The notes under the pieces: generated by a model
What the model was told of the DNA's origin: nothing
Database searches by the model: none
The model's input: only the letters and a program-made list of their open reading frames with translations
Origin: Durusdinium trenchii
Taxonomy: Eukaryota > Sar > Dinophyceae > Suessiales > Symbiodiniaceae
NCBI GenBank assembly: GCA_963970005.1
Contig: CAXAMN010028983.1
Coordinates: forward strand, 392,339 to 456,338
Direction: 5' to 3'
Length of the DNA stretch: 64,000 nucleotides
Program-made: the position numbers and the translations under genes
Part shown: positions 43,801 through 57,600 of the stretch, one piece after another
Layout of the letters: each line of letters begins with the position of its first letter
How positions within the stretch are numbered: the stretch's first letter is position 1

Positions 43801-45629
43801 GTGGCGCTCGGTGCCCAACACCTCGCCGTTTCCGCGCGCCCGGAGGGCGCCGTGAAACCGCCGGGGGCGGAGCGGGCAGGTCCAGTCCCACCGACCGGGC
43901 CACCGGGGGGGTGGGTGAAAGAGTTCGGATCTTGGGTGGGTGTGAAGGATCCAATCCTGTCTGCCAGGGCCCTTGAAAAGAGGTTCCAATGGATGGCAAC
44001 AAGTCTAGGGTTTTATATGGTGTTTTTTCGGGTAGTCCATTGGCAGGTCCTGGTTTCCAGCACCTGGTTGCGCCCGTGGAGAAGCGACCGAAATCCACCG
44101 AAATCCATATGGGCGAAGGTGGCAGATGTGTCCAGCCACCAAAATGGCACCTCTCTTCGAGCACTACAGTCCCTCTACAGTCCGCAAGGTAACCCGCTGC
44201 TCTCGACACCACAAAGACCATGTTGTAGTTTTGTACCAGCAGCGCCCACTTTCAAGGTCTTTCTTTGCAGGATTAATTAGACTTGACAAGCTCTGGATAT
44301 CCAGAGTTCCAAAACCCATCCATGTCTGAATGCTTCCAAATCAAAGGAACGCCTATAAGGGCCAACACCGGAGAATCTGCACTCTCGTCCACGCACCACG
44401 CGCCACGCAGCAGCAGGAGGTCCGCGCTGCAGGACCAGCTCCAGGGCTCCCCGCCAAGAGACCTCCCAAGGCTCGAACCTCATCCTTCTCCAAGTCGGTG
44501 ATCTGCCGAAGAAGCACCACGCTCCGGCGAACGAGGGTGAGGTCGTTGGTCTGGGGGCTGGCTATTGCGCGCGCGCGCGCGCGCGAACGATGAGATGCCG
44601 AGCGCGACGAAAAGAGAAAAGATGCGAAGCCGAAGAAGAGGCTCTTGGAGGCTAAATGCAGGGAGTGGATTTGGACGCGCACGTGGAAACTGTTCGAAGA
44701 AACCGACCATGGACCCTGAGAGGAATCGATTGAGAGGTGGAAAGGAAGACAAGCAGGGGAGCTCCAGCTATTTTTCAGACGCTCAGAACACTCAGAACCA
44801 GGATGTTTGGGCGGTCTGCCAATTTGAACACTGGGTGGCTGCTGGAGAGTTAGACAGCCATGGACAGCCAACCTGGATCTTCTGCCCTTTTCATATCCGT
44901 TCATCCATAAAACCAGCTTGGCAGGTTGGATCCCAAGGTTGGCAAAACTTGGAGATCCAGTTGGGAGATCCAGGCGGTTCTAAACGCGGCGGGGGACTGA
45001 GAGTTCATTCGGCTCGCTGAGTTGGTAGGGGTAGACCTTCACAACAAAAGCATTGCTTGTGCAGGTAAAGAACATCCTCTTCGCTCACAACAAGCCTGAT
45101 AGTTCACATGTGAACCAAGCACTCATTCCACTGGGTCGGCCTCCTTAGACAGTTCCTTAAAGACATAAAAAAAGGGAAGTCTCAAGCGGTGACCAGCGCC
45201 TTTACCAGCGGGTCCGGAATGTTAATCCACCGGCTAGGGCTGAGCTGGCACCCCAAACTTCCCCGCATCAAAAGGTGCGACAGTCAAGAGTCAATCCATC
45301 CCCCTTGGGGGAAGGAAGTGGAATGCCCCCAGGCCTGCTTGTAGTGTGCCGCCAAGGCCTTGTAGGCTTCGCGAAGCTGCAAAATCACCTGCAGATTCGG
45401 CACAAGATGTTTCCCACCCAACCAACGGAAGAAGCTCCAAACCAGATCGAACCAGTACGATGTCACCAGGAAAACACCGGATGCGTCAAGCCTGAAAGCC
45501 TCGAGCCTTCCCGCCTTCCTCGTCGAGCCGTCCAAAACGAGCTTCCCCCAAGCTCCTCCCATCCCTGCTTCCGCGTGTGAGGGCCTCATCCTCGGTGGGT
45601 GCCTTCTCACAGGCCAACGAGAGCCGCTC
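40816..45629 (-). CDS. secA: SecA block 3: end of motor domain 2 (exons 25-32)
   Basis: Exons: 45585-45629 [15 protein letters not shown]; 45335-45388 [18 protein letters not shown]; 44463-44502 [13 protein letters not shown]; 43762-43821 [18 protein letters not shown] (helicase motif VI region, with both catalytic-type arginines); 43219-43258 [13 protein letters not shown]; 42924-42962 [11 protein letters not shown]; 41120-41159 [12 protein letters not shown]; 40816-40858 [14 protein letters not shown]. Between 44463 and 43821 about three residues (expected G-L-H) are missing, which suggests a further microexon near 8 nt. After 40816 the genomic frame stays open and stops at 40708. This could be a real truncated C-terminus or read-through into an intron with donor GTCGGC. 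Confidence 0.88.
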
Positions 45630-48600
45630 CTCGCCAGGTTCGATCTCCAAGCGTCCACAGTCGGATAGGGGGCCATGCGGCGCTCGGATCGCTCTATAGG
45701 GTTCGGTGGCCCCAGCACCACTGTTTGCCGGAACAGTTCTAGCTACTCAGAGCGGCCTCCAACCACATGTGGATGGGGTGGGTCAGAAGACACACATGGA
45801 CATCCCACACACACACATGTGAGCAAGCTATAGTCATTTACGCACCAATAGAGGTGTGCCCTGGAGTGTGCGGAAACCTCCCAGGCGTTCCGACCTCCTG
45901 GAAGGTTCGGAACATAGAGCAAAACCATCCAAAACTCATTGATTGGCCGATTTCAAATTACGAGTGACTCGTGTGCTGCCCTGCTCAAAAACAAAAAATC
46001 GGAAATATAGATGAATGTTTCCAAAATCAAGCCACCAAAAAACAGAACAACTGGCCAAGCAACCAAATCCACTAAAAATGGAAGCTGCGCGCTGCGCAGC
46101 CAAGTTGGTTCATTTTTGGTAACGTTTAGACCCAACCACTAGAATTGACGATTTTTTTCCTGAAGTTGGCCCACACCTCATCTAGCTTGAAACACCATCA
46201 GTTGTGTGAAAAACCTTCCTCTTAAAAATATAGTTGCGCGAGCATTTACCTTTCTTTTTGGCTTAATTTTTTAACTGAAAGAATACCCTGCATGGCAGGA
46301 TACGCCGCCAGGTTTTTCCGCCATTTTGCTGAAAAACGAGGCGTTATATTGTGTACGCTAGGGTTTTGGCAATATGATACGAATTTGCGCCCAGTTTGTA
46401 TCATCATGGTACGAACTTGCCCTCAGTTCGTATCATATGATACGAACTCCCCCTCTTCGATGATACGAACATGGTACGAACCAATTTTGAAAAAACTGCC
46501 GTAGTACGAACTATGGTACGAACTGTGGTTGCAATGTGTTTGCTGCATTATCTTAGGTGGGTTCAAGCGACGATTCAACAAGTCCTGAAAGTGTTTGAAA
46601 CTTTTTGTGAACATATAAAACGGACTGGTCGGTGAGCAAACTGGAAAAACATTTCAGGAAAGCAATTTGGATTTAAAAGTCTAATTTGGGTTTACGTTGC
46701 CGACTTTCTTATTTGAAAAAATTGGTGGTGGAGAACCAGCTAGAAGTTCACAAGAAGGCGTTGTATCAAATCATTGCGTCCAACCACCAATTCGTCCCAA
46801 AAAAAGGAATCGGAGAAAAAAACACGTATTATTTTAGGTTTCACGAAAAAACCTGGCGGGTCCCATATTCTTATTGAAATTGCAATGTATTGAAAACCAA
46901 GGTGGTCCTTAAGGACCCACTTTTGCTGAAATCAGCTCGTTGGCATTAGTAGGACATCCCACACACACATGTGAGCAAAGAGGTGTGCCCTGGAGTGTGC
47001 GGAAACCTCCCAGGCGTTCCGACCTCCTGGAAGGTTCGGAACATAGAGCAAAACCATCCAAAACTCATTGATTGGCCGTTGACGGTATTAAGTTATACAC
47101 CCCCCATCTTCGCTGGTCATAGTTTGAGGGGAGTTCTTCTCTTTTGTCCTCAACTCCCCAACTCCCGACATCTCGCCTCAGCGTCCAGCTCAGAGAGCTT
47201 GCCCTGGCGCCGGCGTTAGACGAGCTCGCACCCACCGGTACCAGGGAGAGTCCTTCACGTTGGGACGGACCCACCAAATTCCATGCAGAACCCTTTCAAC
47301 AACATTCCAGAAACCACTTGACTCATTGACATTGATGCAAGAAATCGCACCAACGGTACGGTTGGGTATCGTTTTTAATGGTATTGTGCCGGCAATGGTG
47401 CGTGTTGTCCTGAAAACCCGTTCTTTCAACTGCCGGACTCGTTCGCAAAGGGCCTTTCTTTAAGGCTTTTCGAGTTGACCTCTCTACCCCTCGGGACTTC
47501 GCAGCTCCGGTGGACGGGACGTCGTCTCCCCCTTCGTCCGACGTCCGTCGCCGTCGGCCTGAGAAACGATTTGCTCCGCCGCTTCCAAGGAGGTGGGCTT
47601 CAAGTCGGTCTCCTTGGGCTTCCAGGCCTGGAACGTAGACGTAGACCGGCAATGAACCGGTGGACCAGTCTTTTTGGGGCTAAAAACCACAAGGGGTGGA
47701 GCGCACACACATGAGAGAGCTTCAACCACCAGGAGATGAAACTGTATCACCAGCTTCTTAAATACGTTTAAATGCGTTTTAAATCCCGAATTAACCCAAA
47801 AAGGATGACAGAATCGTGGATCCACCTCAAGAAATACTGTAGATTAATCATAGAAATATGAATGGCATCCCACGGAGATCCCGGGTCGTGTTCTGGAAAG
47901 ATGGGTGTACAAGGGTCTTTCACGCCCACAACCCAAAAAGAGACCATTTCAGTCCAGCAATGTAGACGCTTGATTGATATCAAAGAAAAACATATTGAAG
48001 AGGATTCAAGAGGTTTTACAATCCAACTGAAGCGGTCTCACTAATCAACAGTCTACATTAATCCATTCGAGATTCATTTCCATCCTGCAATCTATTGGGG
48101 GTCTTCCCTTTCCACTGCGTGACTCTCCCTCGCCTCCACCGTTTGCGACACAGCATTGCTGACCTGGCGACAGTGCCGCCGAGATGACTTGAAGCCCAAT
48201 GCTCATGGGGCGTCATACAACTCCATGAGTCAATGAGACAATGGAAAAGGGAATGAAAGAAAAGAACAGATTGAAACGATCAAAAGGATTCGTAGCTTCC
48301 TTCGGCGCCGCTTCCTTCGGTGCCTTTCTTTTCCAAGAAACACCGAGGGCCTCCGCTCCCCCTTCAGCACCTGCTGTTCCAGTTCAGGTGTGAGGTCCAC
48401 CGGATAGAACTCCTCGGGCATGGCCTCAGAAACTGCTGAGATGCGAAAGGTCGAGGCGCTGAGTTGCTCAAACTCAAAAAGAATGCTGCCATCTCCAGCC
48501 ACTACCAGCAGGGGAGTGTGAAATGTTCTTTTTGCGCATCTGTCATCACTTTCTCATTGAGGACAGCTGAAGAAGATCAGCTTCAAGCCCAGGATTTCTT

Positions 48601-51600
48601 CGGGAAAAGCTTGCTGTAAAGCTCCTCGACTCAGTCGGACTCCGTCGGATTCGGTCATGTTTGGTCCATTTTGCCTGGACCACTGGTGATGCAGGAGATT
48701 GATTGAAAAATCCATCTAACACGCTTCGTGACATTTCCATCTCCAGAGCGTACAAGTAACAAGCATGAAATTGAGAACTTGTTCTGTGACTATAGGTTCT
48801 ATAAGGTGTCGCTATAGGTTCTGTGACTATTCTTCTTCTCTAAGGTCGAAGATTTGGGTGCAGGTCACTAGGTTCCAGGTCGAAGCCTGCAGACTCAGGT
48901 GTCGCTGTCGATCCTCTCCCCACGTCGTCCATCGATCCGGTTGTTTCTGTTTCAACGCGCAGAGACCGAAACAACCCATCGAAGATCATCAGTTACCAGG
49001 AAGGTCTGACCTCCAGGCGCAAAAGAACACAAAAAACACGCGCTGCTTCCAGGCGTCACGCTCGTCCTCCGACGGGTGCGGTGCGGTTCGGAACGCGATG
49101 AAGCGAACGCCCGGTCCTCGCGGAGCCGGAGCCTGGCCATCATGGAAGGGTTTCCACCAAGCAGGATGTCTGTACCTGGCAGATGGCTTGATGGCCGCGC
49201 CCACAAAAGGTGACAAGGAAGGCGAAGATATTACCCATCCGTCCCCTCCACGGCAGTGGCACACCTGAATAGAGAGGTCACGATTCTCAGAGGATCAGAA
49301 CATCATACAGTAGGCCAGTAGGTGATTAGTTACGGTGAGTTTACCAGGAATCGTTTTCGTGACTTCTGCGAAGCCATTCATCCGGGTGTGCTACAGACTA
49401 CATGGTGTCAACTGTGCATCTGATCTATGTTTGGCGCAAACCACAGCCATGCGTTTGGGGAGCTCTCTGGCAAAGGCGGTGGTGATGCTGGTGGCGGCGG
49501 TGGTTCGGGCCGTAGCGTTTCTGTTTCTTGTTCGATTGACATTGTGATGACGGAACAACAGGACAATCTCAATTGAGTCAATCTATAATTGATGTCAATT
49601 GATGCCAAAAAAAGACGGTCAACAGGAGATTAATAAACCCAAACGAGAGATGTCCAGGTCTCCTGTACAGGTTTTCTTGGAGAACATTTCTCCACATCGT
49701 TGTTGCTCAGGCTCCCCAACGCAAACGTCTAGCACTAATTGCCAGAACCTTGGAAATACCCTTTCATCCTGCAAAAATGTATCCTCCTAAGTTTTCATTA
49801 CTCGATACCATCCCTCAAAATGCTGCCAGAACAAAGAAATCAAGGCGAAACACCGGACATACACTAAGCTTCTTCCTTTCTTTGAAGTTCCTCAACCTGG
49901 TCCAGCCGCCAAGCTCTCTTGAAGACCCTTCAGCCAAAAAGAAAGGCTAGCCTCTCCTCGAACCAAGACCCTCCGAACCTCGACCAGCCATGTTGGTGGC
50001 AATGGTCACCGCCTTGGACTTCAACATCCCACCCATGGCCACGGCCCGCTGAGAAACTTGGATGACCCAGGATGACTAGGGTCGAGGTAACGCTTTATGT
50101 TGGTGTTTTCTTCGGCTACACCGTGGTCTTTGTCGTTCGTTTGGGTCGAACATGGGAGGTCCCGATTGAGTTTATGGAGGCAGGAGTCCTTTATTTCTCT
50201 CCCGCGTGATGGAGTGGTGCAGGGATGTGCAAGTGCTGCAAAGTATGCTTGGCACAAGGTCTTGCTTGGGATCAAGATGATCCAGCCTCGCAAACAAAGT
50301 CACTCTGGCCCTTTGAACTGCTTTACTCTGGAAACCGACGTGCTCCACTCCAAACAAAGCGTTGTCGAGTCATCACGTCGGGCGGAAGTCGAAGGATCTG
50401 CAGCCCCAACCAGTTCTAGAATTGAGAAAACCAATGGTTCTTCATTCCCCGAAGCTCCGGTCCGGATCTGTTATTGAGATCACTCTACTCGAGAGAGAGA
50501 GAGAGAGCGATGTCTGTTTTTGTCGTCAACTGGTCAACTTCTCAAACCAAACACTGTGGAGCTTCTGAGTCTAATATATTCTCGTCCATCTTTTTCTTGT
50601 GCTGCAGAAGAGTCACACACACGAAGTCCCCTTAAACCGCCAGCCGCCCCCGCCCAGGCGACCCTTGCGGCCCCGCACGTACTTCCGGCCACTGGATGCC
50701 ACGATCTCCGTCTCGCGCGCCACGTTCTCCGGCTTCGCGTTCAACAGCTGATAGGCCCTGCGTGGTCAAAACAGCGAGCTGAATTGTCGCCAACCGTGCG
50801 GTTGTCATGTTGGGGCCAGGCGTGAACGGCTTGGTGTTGAAACGATCCACGGACAGCCTCTGCCCCAAGCTGTTGGATCTGGTGTGATCGACTCAGGTGA
50901 TATGGTCATTGGTCAGCAACCCTAGGCTTCTATTCCAAAGTAAAAGCAAGGTTGGACTGCAACAAACAGCAAAGACTGGATTTATCGAGTTCCGGTCGAT
51001 CAGTAATCACAGGCTCAGATTCTCTATGCAAAGACTCACTCAGCGTTTGTGCCTCTGTGTTCAAGAAATCTACAGTAAATCCTCGCAACAGACTAGGCAA
51101 CTTTCCCTAGTTGGAATGCAAAAGGTCCCCACGTGCCTCAAAGACACAATCATCGTACCAGCTCTTTAGTTGGTACAGTTCTTGCAACATCATTTCAGCT
51201 TCATCATCCCTCAAACAAGGAAGCTATACAGGTTGATAGATAGACGGGACACCGTATTCTAGCAGTCAACTGGACCTGGAATCCTGTCCCGTTCAACCCC
51301 CAAAATCCAACCCCTAGCTAATAACCAATAACAACTTCTCAGAACAGGAGAAGTAAGATCAAATCTGTGGACCCCATCCAGATTCTCAAGAAACCATCAA
51401 GTTCCCTGTGCATCCCAGCCACACGTGCCGTGGCGGTGGTGTTCACCGGAACCACCGGAACCACCGGAACCTCCGTCATTCCGAGCGCGGTCGGGTCTGG
51501 TGCCGGGTGCGCCGGACACACCCAAGGCGTCCAGGAGCTCGGCGATGATCTCGGAGTTCTCCACCTCAGGAGCTCGGCGCGCCGACGCGCGAAGGACGTC

Positions 51601-54600
51601 CACCGGCCGTGGCGCCATGTTTTTTGGAAAAAGAAAAGAGCCGCTAAATTGGGGCAATATGTTTTTTGTTGGGGGGTGAATGCTAGTCAGAGTGGTATGT
51701 TCTTTTGTGGAACGTAAGTGTTTGTTCCTGTGCGCTTTTTCCTTCAGTATCAGATTTGTTCTGACCTGAAGTACTTTAACAAGATTGTGCGCATGATTAT
51801 TTGGTGTTGTCTTGGTGCTACTGTGCAATTGGTTGTTGTATCTACTCAATGATGGCTGTAGCACTTCCACCCAAGTGTTGGTCTTGTGATGCCTCACTCT
51901 GTCCCCAATCATTATTTTGATGTTGCATATCACCCTTTCTGCCTTACTTTAATTTATATAACACAACAATGGTGAACATTTATGATGATGATTAATGATA
52001 TATTATGAATGAACTAAGCAATCTTTAACAAGATTGATTTTAGACGATTTTAGGAATAAAGTATTTCTAGGACTAGATTTATATTCCTACAATTGAACGA
52101 GGTTATACAATGCTTTGATGTTGATGATTTTGATGAGGACATATGATGAAAATACATGAGGTGATATGATGTGATGAAATTCTGTGATGTTGTCCTGACA
52201 TGTTGATGAGTGATATGAATGGATGATATGAATTCCTACAACCCCTATGTTAGATATGTTTTCCCCAAACCCCCCTGCAAATGCACCTGTTCCCCTCCAC
52301 CGGGCGCCGGCACGTTCGTGGTCCCGATGAGCACCGGTCGCCCAATGCGGTGGGCATTCTCCACCTCGCGTGCCACGGCCTGGCGTCATCGGCCACGGTC
52401 GCAACTAAACCAACATGCTGAGGAGGTATGACATACACTTAGTATGTTTATAAAGATGAATACAGTATTAACCCTTGAAGATCCTTAAAGCCTTTATACA
52501 GTTTGATGTGTTTCAAGACCAAACATCTGACATGAGAGGAATTCTATTCCAAAACGAATACAACATCTCCATCTTTTCTCCAAGCGAGTCGATGACTGGG
52601 ACAGTAGTTGATGCAAAGCCGTAAACGAATGAATCTCCTTGAATCAATGGACATGAAGCACCCGGAAGCACTTTTTGGCTCAATCAAGCTGACATCAACC
52701 CAAATACGACACGTTAAAAATCATGGAAGCGGAAAACCACCTGTTTGTAGTAGTAGAGGGAAAGGTCTTCCAAGGAGCCATGTTCGACTTCCATGATTGT
52801 TCCAAGGAGTGCTACCTGCTGTGCTACCTGCTGTTCTATCATTTTACATTCCAAAGACTTCCTGCGGGGACGGTCAAGCATTGGTGGTCCTCCAACAAAT
52901 GTTCTCCTTAATCGGGTTATCAAAGTAAAGTCCTTCATTCAGTGGTATTTTCCAAACCCCCGGTCAACTCTAGCTCACCCCTCCAAACGAAAACCCTGAG
53001 GCTGTTGAGGGAACTTTGAAAAAATGACGTTGTTTCTCTACATGTCATTGGGGTTATATATGGTTACATAGCTACGTTATACAGTGGATTGAGTGGCACA
53101 AAAAGGTCAGAATTGAGTTAAAGTAGAATGGAGGCAGAGGCCATGATGACCATCACAGAGTTTTGTCCACCAGCCCAAAAACAATTGGAACTTGAAAATG
53201 AGCCGAAGACCATTTCAGTACAAAACCTTCTCCTCGCATTCCCATATTACTCTGCAGGGGGAGAAGAGGCAGATCCTCCACTTGACCGGTGCCTTCCACT
53301 TGCCGATGTCATCCACATAGACCTGATCGTCCTTGTCTGCACGCTTCCTGGTCCGAAGGTCCCCGAGGTCGCACCCGGTCGTTGCGGCACCCCGAAAGCC
53401 GCTGTTCCCCAGTGCTTCATCTGGCTCATGACATCAGTCTTACTACACTTCCTGAAAGAATCATGGAAAGTGGATTGGCACCACCCACTTTGTAGAGGAA
53501 CATGGTCGTTCTACGGGATCATGTCATAACTAACATGTCACTCCGGGCTGAAAGAGCTTCGCAGACCGAAGAGTCGGCGGAGTGAGACTTCAGCTGGGAT
53601 CCCATTTCCAGCTCATGGTTCCGAGTTATTCGTGTCCATGTCGAACTGGGAACTACTGCAGCCCTACGTATCCACGTGCACGAAGAAATTTGGCTTTCAG
53701 CTGCGCCTCACCAGATTTGGAGGCACGACGACCTCGGAACGCAATGGTCTTGGCCTTCCAACGTTAACTGACCGATTGAGGCCCTCAAATCGATGGAAAC
53801 GCATTCCCATGCGCAATACTAGAGATGTTCATTTGTTGCTCCATCAGGTTCTATCTTTTGGGGGGTCACGGTGTCACGAGTATATATATATAGGCATGAA
53901 CCTTAAAATGCTTGTTTGATGAATCAAACCGATTGACGTTTAAACACCTGTACGAACCTTGATCTACTCCAGGTTTCCTGTGAAGGCTGAGGGTTAGCTT
54001 GAAATTGTGAACATTCTGTATTGAAGTGTCTGCTGTGTCAAGGCTTTCAAGGCCCGCATGAGTTTGGAGAGGGGGAACCTCGTAAACCATGAACACCCAC
54101 AGAGCTGCCCACATGTCTAACTTGTTCAGTTTGCCAAACCACCCTGAGATTAGGTCTATTACACGTGTCCAGTTATCCTGTCATCGGGGCTTTTTGCCAA
54201 ATCAACCTGAGACTCCAAACGGTCTTCAACTTGTAGACCTCCTCAAATTCCTTCGCTTCAGTGAAGGCTGTACCCGTCATGCCACTCAGCCTGCAGTGGC
54301 GACGTCGAGGCGTCTCAACAGACATGCGATGAACCAAGGTCCCCTTATAATGTGTATGATATGTTTATACATATATTGTACCCCCAAAAAAGAAACACCT
54401 TCGGATCAAGATTAGTTGTGTTTTAAGATACTTTAAGTGTTTGGGACTGATGTTGATATATATTTTGTGCTGATATAACTTGTTGTTTTTGATGCAACTT
54501 TGAATCACCAAAGATTGGTTGTTTGTCTTTTGGACAAGAAGAAAGCAAAAACAAAAATCACCATGTGTGATTGCTTTTTGTGGTTGCCAGATCATCTCAA

Positions 54601-57600
54601 AAACAATAAAGAAAAATGTGTTCCTTTTTGATGAATGGCCCCAACAAAATAATGAAAACCAAAAATCATGTTTCAGGCTGAAACAAAAGATTCTCCTCAG
54701 AGTTTTGGTTTTTGGTTTTGGCAGTCTACAGGGAGAAAACCAATAAACATGCCATATTCCCCTTAACGAAGTCTGATCTTGAATTTGTTGCATCCCTTGC
54801 TCCTTTTATTTGCCCCCATGTCAACTAGAATATATAGTCGTTGGCGATTTTGCCGTTCAAATAGGCAAAAACATTGTGGCACAAATCATTGGTATTATGA
54901 TAAGCAAGGCATCTGAATCGCAAAACACAAGTAACATTGTCAATAGAACAGACTAACTAAGAGGGGACGAGGAACATGCTAGAAGAATCTAGAAGATACG
55001 GGGTATTGCTTGGGTTCAAGTATGTGCGCATGATCATGCTTGCCAGCCAGGGGTAGGGGCCAAACATGCCTTGAGCGTTTGGCATAACTCCGTGTATTCT
55101 TGATTGATTCTCAATCATCTTCGAGAAGATATGTGCAAATGGAATAAGAAAAAAACATAGTATGCATAACAAAAATGATTTCAGCAAGAGGCAAACACAA
55201 TTGAGACTTGGAGGAGTTTGTTGGGAAAAGGGTTCGGTTAATCATACATAGAATATATTACCTGGAAATAACTAAATAAGCAAAGGGTTAACTTGGGAAT
55301 TCAAGCTGTTTTTGTGCAAGAACAATGTGATTGCTAAGCAAACCAATCACACTGGAGTGCACCAAGACTTCATATGCCATGGTCCTTTGTCTTCACAATA
55401 TATTTTTTTTGTCGCTAGCGAAAAACTGAGAGAGCATGTCGTGTGGTTCCCGCGAAGGGGACCCTAGCGGCCCTAGAGACAAAGTGCAACAAACAACGCT
55501 CATTCGCTTTTGAGTAAGCACCTTCAAAAAGAACAAGAAAATGGAAGGAGGTTTTGGGAAACAGGCACCTGGCTTACACTACCGCAGGCAAATTGTTCAT
55601 TTTCGCCACGCTCTCTCACACAAATGAGCTTCAATATCTACTTTGCGCCACTCTTCACCAACATAAAAGTCGGCTGCTTGCTGCCTTGCCGACAGCCTGA
55701 ATTCATATCCGCCCGTGTGTCTTCTGATCCCTTTGGTACAAGGGCTAATGTTGCCAGCATGCACCCGAAGAAGTCTGGCAGCGCTCTTTATGGAAGGATG
55801 GAATTGCCATTCATTATTGCTGCCCTCAAGCCTGCTCTCCACCGGCTTGCAATCTGACCTGCAAGAACTTCTGCGCAAGTTTGCGTGATAATGCGCACTG
55901 TTTTCGGCCGGGGTGACATATTCCAGGTTTTCGACTGCATTATTCCCCTTATCACCGTCTTTGTGATTCACTTGGGTGCGCTCAAAGCCTGCAGGTCGCC
56001 CCAAAAACGCAACTGCCACAAGCCGATGCACAGATTCTGAGCGTCTTCTCCAAGTTAACGCCAGCTGTGTCTGGAAATAACCTTCCTTCAGCTTGTGCCC
56101 CTGTGATATCCGACCATTTTGAGATCGTATTCGGCCAAATGAGCTCACCATCCTTCCAGGTACAGCAGTGCCCGACATTGGATCATACATTTGTAGCCAC
56201 TCCTCTCCCACAAAGGCTGTGCTTTCTGTAGATTCAGCGAGTTGAAACTCGAAACCCTTTGCAGGTCTGCCTTGCCGGGAAGCGCGCGAAACAGTAGAGG
56301 TGTCCATCCCGACCTGTTCTGCTGCGTGTGTCATAGAAGGCGAGGTGGTCCAGCCTTCGGACCCCACAGCTCGCCACATCACTGGCTTTGACTGCGCAGG
56401 ACCACTACTCTGTCTTGACCCTTTGGCATGTGAATAACGCACATTCTGGCGGGGAGTGACGTATTCCAAGTTGTCGAGGCGGTTGTTGGATGAGTTGCCA
56501 TCGCGGTGGTGCACCTGCCATGCAAGCTCTGACGGTGGAGGTCCCAAGAAAGCAAAGGCGACCAAGCGATGCACTTTAAAAACACGTCCACAAATATGCA
56601 CATGCCGGTAACCGGATGGATGTGCATATCCGTCCGACACAACTCCGGCCAGGTTGCAACATCGACCATATGAACTCACTTGCCAGCACTTCTCATTCCG
56701 GCTTCGAAGCTGATGGGTCGACAGGAATCGACAAGCCTTCGGCCACCAAATCTTTGTCACTATGCAAACAGTCGAGACCTGCAAAAATGCCATGTGCGGC
56801 CCCTCTGCACTTTGGCTCAAGGGTTTACCACATCCTGCAAGTGATTTGACGGAACTTGATCCTAAAGAAAACGTTCAAAGCCGGGAATTCACCCTCTGTA
56901 GAATTCTACTACTGCCACCAAAGCGCCCATCATTTCATTGTACCCGATCGCTTCATTTCCAGACCCATCGCTGCAGTTCAGCATGTTAGCATAATGTGTA
57001 GGCTGGCCTTCTCCAGGAAGCCAGTGATGACTCAAGGTGGTCAAGTCCAGTGCCCCAAGAGCGGAGGAATTTGGAGCTTCTTCGGTGTTCTCAGGGCTGA
57101 TGATGTCCACGGGTCGTGGCGGCCATGGACGGTGTTCTTGATTTGGCTGGGCGGAATCAACGACCACAACTCATGAGCTGAATTGAATACAAACCGACTA
57201 TATATATATACATGAAACTGACCTGACTGGTCATGACGAAATATGATTACCAACTGAATTGAACGAGTTCATTGAAACACACGGTGGGCAATCAACTGAA
57301 AAACAGACTTCCCAGAAGTGGAGTCTCCTGCAAAGGGGGCGATCCATGGATCCGTGCTATGTTTGTTTAGATGTTAGGGGTGCTTGCTTCACCATTCACT
57401 GCCTGGTATTCAAACCTCACAAACTGAAGAAAGACTGTAGCACATTGTTCAAACCATTGATCAGGCACTTGCATTCCCATTCTCTCCCTCAGCAGATGGC
57501 GTATAGGTATCACACAAACAACCGTGGCTATGTACTTGAAAGAGTGCCAGTCAAAGATGTCAGGATCCACTGGCAACTACTTCAACTTTCAACAATTCTC

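Larger units (their letters stand above)
45629..47558. other. SecA intron 24 with a duplicated flank and an AT-rich insert
   Basis: The intron (about 1.9 kb) between exons 24 and 25 contains a perfect 99-nt direct repeat (45851-45949 and 46980-47078) around roughly 1 kb of AT-rich DNA that has a cluster of GTACGAAC words. No SecA-like coding was seen inside. It is best read as an inserted element with duplicated flanking sequence, or as a local duplication. Confidence 0.6.

Noticed and set aside
46686..46877. Plus ORF of 63 codons in the AT-rich insert
   Set aside because: Lysine- and tyrosine-rich with no motif; could be chance. Not enough to call a transposon protein.
54365..54793. Minus ORF of 142 codons
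   Set aside because: Made of AT-rich low-complexity sequence (many Phe, Lys, Asn, Ile); typical chance ORF.
57000..57030. Candidate SecA exon reading VITGFLEK
   Set aside because: The phase does not fit and the better exon [11 protein letters not shown] (57742-57778) fills the same SecA position.
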